A program made the translations under genes and the position numbers. A stretch of DNA of 41,740 bases from a virus. Below are positions 29,299-36,230 of this stretch, in pieces (the stretch's first letter is position 1; each line of letters begins with the position of its first letter). The notes beneath the pieces were generated by a model. It had not been told where the DNA came from. It saw only the letters and a list, made by a program, of their open reading frames with translations, and did no database searches. The stretch lies in the IMG/VR virus record IMGVR_UViG_3300020421_000052, positions 1-41,740 of that record; one strand, written 5' to 3'.

Positions 29299-29320
29299 GG
29301 GTCTCATTAGAGACCCTTTA
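29299..29320 (+). terminator. Intrinsic terminator after the major capsid gene
   Basis: GGGTCTC (29299-29305), loop ATTA, GAGACCC (29310-29316), then TTTATACTTTATA. The 7-bp GC-containing stem with a T-rich end lies 15 bases after the capsid stop and would lower expression of the genes behind it relative to the capsid. Confidence 0.75.
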
Positions 29321-29344
29321 TACTTTATATAGAAGGAATTATAA

Positions 29345-29626
29345 ATGACAAACTTAACAGCAATAGAATATTCAGCAATTACTACAGCAGCAGCAACGTC
29401 TACTGTTCGTTCTTTTGGTACAAGAATAAGAGGTTTTAATGTTGCTAATATTAAAGATGTAGTAGGTGCTTTTGAAATTAAAAATGGTACTACTTCAAGA
29501 GTTAGAATTGTATTACCTGCAAATGGTACACTTGATACTTATTTAGCAGATGAAGGTATTAGATGTGAAGATGATGTTACAGTAAGTGTAACTCCAAGTG
29601 TCTATGCTACAATTTATATTGGATAG
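29345..29626 (+). CDS. Small virion-type protein
   Basis: A 93-residue beta-rich protein (AIKNGTTSRVRIVLPANG-like strands, DDVTVSVTPSVYATIYIG at the end) with AGAAGGAA upstream. Similar proteins lie after the capsid gene in marine phages. Likely a minor structural or head-surface protein, by position. No motif recognised. Confidence 0.6.
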   Translation: MTNLTAIEYSAITTAAATSTVRSFGTRIRGFNVANIKDVVGAFEIKNGTTSRVRIVLPANGTLDTYLADEGIRCEDDVTVSVTPSVYATIYIG

Positions 29627-29631
29627 ATGAA

Positions 29632-29937
29632 ATGGCTAGAAAAGCTAAAAAGAAATCTAAAGGCATGGGAATTAAGACTAGTGTAAAGTCAGGTAATTTT
29701 TTACCCACTAGCAAAGGTGCAGGTATGACAAAAAAGGGTGTTGCTGCTTATCGTAGAGCAAACCCAGGTTCTAAATTAAAGACTGCAGTAACAGAATCAA
29801 GACCTACAGGAAAAAGAGCAAAGAGAAGAAAATCATTTTGTGCTCGTTCAGCAGGACAAGCTAAGATGCATAATATAAGCTGTAAGAAAACTCCAAAGAA
29901 AAGAATTTGTGCAGCTCGTAGAAGGTGGAAATGTTAG
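29632..29937 (+). CDS. DUF6321-like basic protein
   Basis: A 101-residue very basic protein. The core KKGVAAYRRANPGSKLKTAV, then RPTGKRAKRRKSFCARSAGQ, and an end of KKTPKKRICAARRRWKC matches a family I recall as DUF6321, wide-spread in marine phages and giant viruses. Four cysteines and many Arg/Lys residues suggest binding to packaged DNA or to RNA. Unproven function. One codon separates it from its neighbours. Confidence 0.72.
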   Translation: MARKAKKKSKGMGIKTSVKSGNFLPTSKGAGMTKKGVAAYRRANPGSKLKTAVTESRPTGKRAKRRKSFCARSAGQAKMHNISCKKTPKKRICAARRRWKC

Positions 29938-30594
29938 ATGGCAAATTTTACAACTTTAACAACAGAGATAGTAAATACAACTGAGAATGATGCTCAAGAG
30001 TTCTTAGACCAAATACCTAACATTGTTAATAGAGCAGAAGAAAGATTAACAGATGAATTAGATGATTATGGTTTAGTAACCTATACATCAGTAGCAGTAT
30101 CACAAGGTAATAATATTGTTACCTTACCAACTGGTACAAGAATAGTAAAGAATTTTAATGTAGATATTAATGGAGCAAAGACAAGTATACTAGTAAAGAC
30201 TGATGAATATTTAAGAGATTACTGGTCAGTGTCAGCTTCAACAGGTGAACCAAAGTATTATGCCCATAAAGATAATACAACAATAATGATTGCACCTACA
30301 CCTTCATCAACAAGTAATGGTGAAGTCGTACATGTAACAAGACCAACAACATTAACTTCAGCTTCACCTGATAATTATTTTACACAGTTTTGTTATGACG
30401 CATTGTTTAATGCCTGTATGGTAGAATCGTACATATTTATGAAGAACTTTCAAATTGTACCTATGTTTGAACAACGATACCAAACTTCAATACAGACTGT
30501 AAGAAACAGAGCCAGAAGATTTAGACGTGACGATATGACAAGACCTGCAAGTCCTGCAGGAGCAGATAATACAGTCGTAGATGGAAGTAATTAA
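29938..30594 (+). CDS. Head-completion/adaptor protein, P22 gp4-like (first copy)
   Basis: A 218-residue protein. An N-terminal helical part with IPNIVNRAEERLTDELDDYG, a beta-rich middle (VAVSQGNNIVTLPTGTRIVK), and C-terminal helices with an arginine-rich stretch (RNRARRFRRDD) follow the pattern of phage adaptor proteins that bind under the portal, such as P22 gp4. A second protein with the same architecture is encoded at 31678-32361. Role inferred from architecture and position. Confidence 0.65.
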   Translation: MANFTTLTTEIVNTTENDAQEFLDQIPNIVNRAEERLTDELDDYGLVTYTSVAVSQGNNIVTLPTGTRIVKNFNVDINGAKTSILVKTDEYLRDYWSVSASTGEPKYYAHKDNTTIMIAPTPSSTSNGEVVHVTRPTTLTSASPDNYFTQFCYDALFNACMVESYIFMKNFQIVPMFEQRYQTSIQTVRNRARRFRRDDMTRPASPAGADNTVVDGSN

Positions 30595-30686
30595 TGGTTA
30601 TTAGTAGAAGTTCAATACCACAACAGATAATGAAACCTGGTCGTAAACGTATAAAAAAACTTAAACAAGGAAAAAGGAGTAGATAA
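30594..30686 (+). CDS. 30-residue basic peptide
   Basis: Frame from ATG 30594-30596, overlapping the previous stop (TAATG), to TAA 30684-30686. The product MVISRSSIPQQIMKPGRKRI continues with a lysine- and arginine-rich end. The SRSS...QI..PG pattern followed by a basic tail is one I know from other marine phages, so it is probably real despite its size. Confidence 0.55.
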   Translation: MVISRSSIPQQIMKPGRKRIKKLKQGKRSR

Positions 30687-30687
30687 A

Positions 30688-31248
30688 ATGTCATTAATAG
30701 TTAAAGGAGCCAAGCAAATTGGTAAAAGATTATTAAAAAAAGAATCTGTTGAAGACGCAATTAAAAGAGGTGTTAAAGTAAAAAAACTTCCATCAGGAAC
30801 TAGAAAAGACCTTCAAGATAAATTAGCAGATAGATTTAAATATCCTTCACAATCTAAAAAGAAAAGTAGAAAAGCAAAAGAAGAAGCTAAAAAAAGAGGT
30901 GAAGATGTTATGTCTAAAGTTGAATTTGAAAGAATGTTAGATAGAATGGCATCACAAGGTGGAGTTACTGCATATAGAGAAAGTCAACTAGGAAAACAAT
31001 TTCTAACTGAATCTGGAGCAACAGGAAGATTTCCTAAAGTTGAAGGATATACTAAAGCACAAGTTATGAAATTAATGGGACTAGCTAAAAAAGGTCAAAA
31101 ATTTGACCCTGAAAAGAAAATAATTGCTGAAGGTGGTTATGGTATTCAAACAGGTAAAACTGGTGGTTCAGTTAAAAAGTTAAAAAAATCTAATAGTAAA
31201 AAATCTAATCGTAGCTATCGTGGTTATGGTGCTGCAAGAAGAGGTTAA
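30688..31248 (+). CDS. Basic protein with GYGAARRG tail
   Basis: A 186-residue, strongly basic helical protein (KGAKQIGKRLLKKE, SKKKSRKAKEEAKKRGED) with AAAAGGAG upstream. The end is glycine-rich: TGGSVKKLKKSNSKKSNRSY then RGYGAARRG. Comparable glycine-basic tails occur on the next gene and on a 40-residue repeat peptide upstream. Likely virion-internal or assembly protein, by position; function unknown. Confidence 0.65.
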   Translation: MSLIVKGAKQIGKRLLKKESVEDAIKRGVKVKKLPSGTRKDLQDKLADRFKYPSQSKKKSRKAKEEAKKRGEDVMSKVEFERMLDRMASQGGVTAYRESQLGKQFLTESGATGRFPKVEGYTKAQVMKLMGLAKKGQKFDPEKKIIAEGGYGIQTGKTGGSVKKLKKSNSKKSNRSYRGYGAARRG

Positions 31249-31250
31249 TA

Positions 31251-31673
31251 ATGGTTGCAAGATTTGGTAAAAAATTAGTTGAATCAGGTTTTTCGTCAAT
31301 AGCTAAGAGTAGAAAAAATTTAACTTATCCTACAAAGCTTCATGCTAAACTTGATAAACTTAAAACAGATATTAGTTCAAAAGAAAATAGATTAAAAAAT
31401 CTTTTAAAGGACGAATTAATTAGTAAAAATAAATATCAAACTTTATTAGATTCATATAAAAAACCAAGACAAAAAAAGATATTTAAATTACAAGACCAAA
31501 TAGCTGCAAGAGCAAAAGAAATGGAAAGAACAGGTAAGGTTCAAACTACTAAAAATAATCCAAGACTTGCTGCAGAAAAAGAAAGAATGAATCTTAGAAC
31601 TGCAAAAAAAGGTGGACAATTAAGAGGTATGGGTAAAGCACTACGTGGTGGTGGTAAAGTAACGAGAGGTTAG
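31251..31673 (+). CDS. Basic helical protein with GGKV-type tail
   Basis: A 140-residue protein, basic and helical with coiled-coil spacing in the middle (AKLDKLKTDISSKENRLKNL). It ends in GGQLRGMGKALRGGGKVTRG, the same tail style as the neighbouring gene. Starts two bases after that gene. The tail resembles a recurring tag in marine phages with no known role. Confidence 0.65.
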   Translation: MVARFGKKLVESGFSSIAKSRKNLTYPTKLHAKLDKLKTDISSKENRLKNLLKDELISKNKYQTLLDSYKKPRQKKIFKLQDQIAARAKEMERTGKVQTTKNNPRLAAEKERMNLRTAKKGGQLRGMGKALRGGGKVTRG

Positions 31674-31677
31674 ATAA

Positions 31678-32361
31678 ATGGCAACAAATAATACGTCAGG
31701 CACTTATGACTTTAATTTAGAAATAGGTGACGTTATACAGGAAGCTACTGAGATGATTGGTGGTGAAGTAACTCTTGGTGAAGAACCAAGAAGTGCTAGA
31801 CGTTCAATTAATCTTATTTTAAATGACTGGCAGAATAGAGGTGTTTGTTTATGGACAACAAATACAACTATTGTGAGTATTGCTGCAAGTACATCTCAAG
31901 TAAGTTTAGGTAGTCATGTAAGTGACGTAATGCAAGTTGTTATTAATAGAGATAATACAGATTTAGAAATGACTCGTATATCGTTTGAAGAATATTTAAA
32001 AGTTCCTAACAAAGGACAAACAGGTAGACCTTCACAGTACGCAATAAAAAGATTTGGTGATAATGTACAATTACATCTATGGTCATTATCAAATGTTAAT
32101 ACTGATAAACTAAAGATTGAAAAGATTGATTATATGCAGGATGTAAATAAATCTGCAATACAAAATGCAGATATGCCTAGAAGATTTTTACCTGCATTAA
32201 CAACTGGTTTAGCATATTATATGTCATTAAAAAGACCAGGTATATCTGAAGCAAGAGCAAAGTTTTTAAAAGCTGAGTACGAAGAAAGACTTAGTTTTGC
32301 AATGACTGAAGATAAAGAACGTGCTTCACTTTACATTACACCTAGAATGGGTGTAATATAA
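31678..32361 (+). CDS. Head-completion/adaptor protein, P22 gp4-like (second copy)
   Basis: A 227-residue protein. IGDVIQEATEMIGGEVTLGE, then RSARRSINLILNDWQNRGVC and LWTTNTTIVSIAAS, later PRRFLPALTTGLAYYMSLKR, are typical of phage adaptor proteins related to P22 gp4, which lock DNA in the head and attach the tail. The gene at 29938 has the same helix-barrel-helix design, so the connector may be built from two related rings. The stop overlaps the next start (TAATG). Confidence 0.7.
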   Translation: MATNNTSGTYDFNLEIGDVIQEATEMIGGEVTLGEEPRSARRSINLILNDWQNRGVCLWTTNTTIVSIAASTSQVSLGSHVSDVMQVVINRDNTDLEMTRISFEEYLKVPNKGQTGRPSQYAIKRFGDNVQLHLWSLSNVNTDKLKIEKIDYMQDVNKSAIQNADMPRRFLPALTTGLAYYMSLKRPGISEARAKFLKAEYEERLSFAMTEDKERASLYITPRMGVI

Positions 32362-32651
32362 TGGCAGTAGGAAAAAGAGCCAAAGCAGTATGTGACATAT
32401 GTGGATTTGTTTATCCTCATAATGTTATGAAGTTAAACTCTTATGGCTTATTAGTTTGCCCTACTGATTTTGATGGTGCTTATGATGAAAAGAATCATCC
32501 ACAAAATAGAGCACCAGATGTAAAAGATGATGAGACGATTAGAAACCCAAGACCTACACGAAGCGAAGCTTTTACAACTTGGGAAAATCAAAATACTAAC
32601 TGGGAAGTAACTACCCAAAATTGGAATATAGTGAGTAATTTAGATGCCTGA
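32361..32651 (+). CDS. Zinc-finger-type structural protein
   Basis: A 96-residue protein with C11-x2-C14 in VCDICGFVYP and C33 in LLVCPTDFDG. In related phage proteins the second knuckle reads CPxC; here Asp36 stands where the fourth cysteine would be, so metal binding may use Asp or be lost. The C-terminal half is polar with NNWEVT-like repeats (WENQNTNWEVTTQNWN). Lies between connector and fibre genes; probably a small virion protein. Confidence 0.65.
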   Translation: MAVGKRAKAVCDICGFVYPHNVMKLNSYGLLVCPTDFDGAYDEKNHPQNRAPDVKDDETIRNPRPTRSEAFTTWENQNTNWEVTTQNWNIVSNLDA

Positions 32652-34455
32652 TTTAACTGGACAAGAAATATCAAATTCGTATAAACGACTATTACAGGTA
32701 AAGACTTCAGCTAATGAAGGAATTACTTCAACTCTAAGGACTATTCAGTCAGGTGACAATTCAGACTCACCTTTACAACTCAACAACTCTACATTAAATG
32801 TTAATGGTACTTTTGCAATAGGTGGTGTAAATCTAACTGCAACTGTTTCATCTTTAAATGCAACTGCAGATATATCAGGTGGTCAAGGTTATATAGTTAT
32901 AGATGGGACGAATGTTTATAAAAGAACTTTTTCTGAGGGTAATGGTATTACTATTACAAATCCAAATGGAGTTGCAAGTAATACAGGTATTGCCTTAACA
33001 AGCACAATAAGTAATATTCAAAGTTTTGGTGCTTCAGCAGTTTCAGCTAATACATTAAATGTTACAGGAACTATGACAGTTTCCTCAATGAGTGTTACTG
33101 ATTTTAATGCAGCTACTGTAAGTGCTACTTTATTAAAAGGTAATAATGCAACAATTGTAAGTACAGTATCAGCAGGATTTTTTGTAGGTGATGGTTCAGG
33201 TTTAACAAATGTTCCTTCTGCTGAAGGTGGTACAGTAAATGCAGTAGTTGCAGGAACAGGTCTTAATGCAACTGTTAATGGTGTAACATCAACAACTGTA
33301 AATACAAGTGGTACTATAAATGTTAATCCTAATCAATCATTTGGTACAGTTTCAGTTTCAACAGGTTTAGTTGTTCCACAAGGAGCAGCAACTTTTTCAG
33401 TTCCTATTAGTGGAGCATCAGCAGTTTTTACAGGTGACGTATCTGCAGCTAATGTTTTTGCAGGAACAAATGTTTATGTAGGTGGTGTAGCAGTTCCAAC
33501 AGCAGCTAATGTGGCTGCAGTATCAGCATTAACTTCTGTTAATAAAGCTGATATAGCTACAAATGTAGCAGCAATAACTTCAGCAAATACAGTTATAGCT
33601 GCAGTATCTGCATTAACATCTGTAAATAAAGCAGCTATAACATCTATAAATGGTATTATAGGTGATGGTGGTAATTATGCCACAAGTGCTGAACTTGCTA
33701 CAGTATCTGCAGCATTAGCTACAAGTATAGGAAATAGTAATACAAATATAGCTGCAGTTTCAGTTTTAACTTCAGTTAATGCAGCAGCTATTACTTCAGT
33801 AAATACAGTAATAGGTGCAGTTTCTGTACTTACAAAAACAAATTTAGATGCCATTACTTCAATCAATACAGTTGTAGGAAATGTTTCATCAACTCTTGCA
33901 ACCTCTATAGCAAATTCAAATACTGCAATAGCTGCAGTTTCAGTTTTAACTTCAGTAAATCTTGCAAGAATAGTTGCAACTTCAGCAGCATTAGCAACAA
34001 GTATTGGAACAAGATTACCATTAGCAGGTGGTGCATTAACTGGAATACTTTCAGCAACTGATGTTATATGTAGTGGAGTAGGTGTAGATGTAGATGCCTT
34101 ATTAGGTAAAGATGTAAGAATTGCAAAAGCTGCAGTAGCTGACATTGTAAGTTTAACTGATGGTGCAAATATATCAGTTGACTTTAATGCAGGTCAAAAC
34201 TTTGCAGTACAATTAGCAGGTAATAGAACAATAGATAATCCTACAAATTGTGTTCCTGGACAAACAGGAAGTATATTTGTAATACAAGATGGAACTGGTA
34301 GTAGAACTTTATCATTTGGAACTAATTATAAATTTCCTGGAGGGACTGCTCCAACATTATCAACAGGTGCAAGTGCATGTGACAGAATTGACTACATTAC
34401 GTTTACGTCAACAAATGTACATGCAGTAGCCACATTGAATGTGAGTACAGCTTAA
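32644..34455 (+). CDS. Tail fibre with repeat stalk
   Basis: A 603-residue protein rich in Ala, Ser, Thr, Val and Asn with no cysteine until the end. Residues about 285-455 are degenerate repeats built on AVSxLTSVNxAAITSxNTVI, typical of trimeric fibre stalks. The C-terminal 125 residues form a compact beta domain (NISVDFNAGQNFAVQLAG, then GQTGSIFVIQDGTGSRTLSF and FPGGTAPTLSTGA) that also ends the fibre at 39712-40683. Such a tip may bind the receptor or template trimerisation. The N-terminus (MPDLTGQEISNSYKRLLQ) would attach to the tail. Confidence 0.8.
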   Translation: MPDLTGQEISNSYKRLLQVKTSANEGITSTLRTIQSGDNSDSPLQLNNSTLNVNGTFAIGGVNLTATVSSLNATADISGGQGYIVIDGTNVYKRTFSEGNGITITNPNGVASNTGIALTSTISNIQSFGASAVSANTLNVTGTMTVSSMSVTDFNAATVSATLLKGNNATIVSTVSAGFFVGDGSGLTNVPSAEGGTVNAVVAGTGLNATVNGVTSTTVNTSGTINVNPNQSFGTVSVSTGLVVPQGAATFSVPISGASAVFTGDVSAANVFAGTNVYVGGVAVPTAANVAAVSALTSVNKADIATNVAAITSANTVIAAVSALTSVNKAAITSINGIIGDGGNYATSAELATVSAALATSIGNSNTNIAAVSVLTSVNAAAITSVNTVIGAVSVLTKTNLDAITSINTVVGNVSSTLATSIANSNTAIAAVSVLTSVNLARIVATSAALATSIGTRLPLAGGALTGILSATDVICSGVGVDVDALLGKDVRIAKAAVADIVSLTDGANISVDFNAGQNFAVQLAGNRTIDNPTNCVPGQTGSIFVIQDGTGSRTLSFGTNYKFPGGTAPTLSTGASACDRIDYITFTSTNVHAVATLNVSTA

Positions 34456-34751
34456 TGGTAGCAAGAATACCTAGAAAAAAAGGTCAACCTGCTAAGAGTA
34501 AAAAACATTCAGACTTATATACTGATGAAGACCCAAAAGGTACAATACATGGTTTAAAGTTTGCAACAGTAGAAGATGCTCAAAGGTCAGTGAGAAAAAT
34601 AAAAAACTCAAGACGTAAACATAATCATAAAACACAAGCAGCAATTGCAATGGAACAAAGAGCAAAAGTTGCAGGTAAAAATAAAGCAGCATTAGTTTAT
34701 AGAAGATTTATTGAACAACAAAAAAAGAAAACAAAAACAAGGACGGCTTAA
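34455..34751 (+). CDS. Conserved basic marine phage protein
   Basis: A 98-residue basic helical protein: KKHSDLYTDEDPKGTIHGLK, then FATVEDAQRSVRKIKNS, RRKHNHKTQAAIAMEQRAKV and a lysine-rich end. The pattern is strongly conserved in marine phages and also met in some giant viruses as far as I recall. The function is unknown. Both ends overlap neighbouring genes (TAATG). Confidence 0.7.
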   Translation: MVARIPRKKGQPAKSKKHSDLYTDEDPKGTIHGLKFATVEDAQRSVRKIKNSRRKHNHKTQAAIAMEQRAKVAGKNKAALVYRRFIEQQKKKTKTRTA

Positions 34752-36229
34752 TGGCAGTATTTCAAAATAACTTATTAGCAGGAGCAGGTGCACAATCTAG
34801 TGGTGGTACAGTACACACAATAGACCAATCGATTCGTTTTAATGATGATGATTCACCAGCTTTAAATAAAACATATTCTGGTGCTGGTTCAAGAGTAAAA
34901 TTTACATATAGTTGTTGGCTTAAAGTAGCAACTACTGATACTGGTAGTGGTTTTCCTTTGTTCAATGGAGGAACTGGTACTAGTGACACTACTTGGTCTG
35001 GTGTATCTTATTATCAAGGTATGATATATGCACAAGGTTATAGTACAAACTGGAGAATAACAACAAGAAAACTAAGAGACCCTGCAGCTTGGTATCATAT
35101 AGTTTATGTATGGGACACAGGTCAAGTAGCTGATACTGAAAGAATAAAAATATTTATAAATGGTGTTAGAGAAACAGAATTTTCTACATTTAATCATCCA
35201 GCTAAAGATGCACAGTCTGGTATAGGACAAGCATCACAACAACATACTATAGGTTATCAATCAAGAACAGTTGGTTGGGGTTATGCAGATGCTTATTTAG
35301 CAGACATGGTATATCTGGATGGTACTGCAGCAGACCCTTCTAGCTTTGCTGAATATAATGAAAATGGAATATGGGTTCCTAAAGATGTAAGTGGTCTGAC
35401 ATTTGGTACTAATGGTTTTCATATTGATGGTAGAGATAGTGCAGACCTTGGAGATGATGAATCAGGGCAAGGTAATGATTACACATCTACAGGACTTGCA
35501 GCACATGACCAAGTTAGTGACTCACCTACAAATAATTTTTGTGTTGTTAATCCTTTATATAGAGGTACAGCTACAACAGTAGCAGCATATGGTACATTAG
35601 CAAATGGTAATTTAGAATTTAGTTATACAAATGCAAATAATGCTGGTCAATTATGCACTGAACTTTTTACGAGTGGTAAATGGTATTGGGAGATGAGAAT
35701 GGTTGCTGGTGGTGGTAGTTCAAGCTATTTTAACAGTAGTGGTATTGCAGCAGTAAATGATGGTTATGTTAAATCAGATACAAATATGCATGGAACAGTT
35801 GCTGGTGAAATAGGTTTTAATTCATATAATGGTGAGTGTAAAGCATTTGGTTCTTTAACAAAAACATATACAGAAGTTCCATTTGTTGATGGAGATATAT
35901 TACAAGTTGCAGTAGATGCTGATAATGGTGCTATATATTATGGTAAAAATGGAACATTTATGGGTTCTGGTGACCCAACATCTGGTGCTAGTAAAACAAA
36001 TGCTGGTGCAACTTGGACACCTTCTAGTTATTCTGGTGGTTGGGTTCCAACAGTTGGTGCACTAGGTGGGAGTGTTCCTAAAGTAATGATGAATTTTGGA
36101 CAAGAAGGAACTTTTGCAGGAGGCACAACTGCTGGTAATAATAGTGATGGTAATTCAGTAGGTAATTTTAAATATAGTGTACCAAGTGGGTATTTAGCAA
36201 TTTGTACAAAGAATTTAGGAGCAGAGTAA
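34751..36229 (+). CDS. LamG/SPRY-type tail adhesin
   Basis: A 492-residue protein. The N-terminal half (about residues 25-215) has the LamG or concanavalin-A-like pattern: FTYSCWLKV, AWYHIVYVWDTG, KIFINGVRETEF and ADAYLADMVYLDGTA. A linker GTNGFHI...DDESGQGNDYTSTG precedes a second beta-sandwich (about 275-480) with GKWYWEMRM and VDGDILQVAVDADNGAIYYG, like SPRY domains. Such proteins probably bind carbohydrates on the host surface. It is a paralogue of the next gene, sharing domain order and linker. Confidence 0.78.
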   Translation: MAVFQNNLLAGAGAQSSGGTVHTIDQSIRFNDDDSPALNKTYSGAGSRVKFTYSCWLKVATTDTGSGFPLFNGGTGTSDTTWSGVSYYQGMIYAQGYSTNWRITTRKLRDPAAWYHIVYVWDTGQVADTERIKIFINGVRETEFSTFNHPAKDAQSGIGQASQQHTIGYQSRTVGWGYADAYLADMVYLDGTAADPSSFAEYNENGIWVPKDVSGLTFGTNGFHIDGRDSADLGDDESGQGNDYTSTGLAAHDQVSDSPTNNFCVVNPLYRGTATTVAAYGTLANGNLEFSYTNANNAGQLCTELFTSGKWYWEMRMVAGGGSSSYFNSSGIAAVNDGYVKSDTNMHGTVAGEIGFNSYNGECKAFGSLTKTYTEVPFVDGDILQVAVDADNGAIYYGKNGTFMGSGDPTSGASKTNAGATWTPSSYSGGWVPTVGALGGSVPKVMMNFGQEGTFAGGTTAGNNSDGNSVGNFKYSVPSGYLAICTKNLGAE

Positions 36230-36230
36230 C

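Noticed and set aside
33675-34145. Minus-strand frame of 156 codons inside the tail fibre
   Set aside because: Arises from the Ala/Thr/Val-rich repeats of the fibre read backwards.
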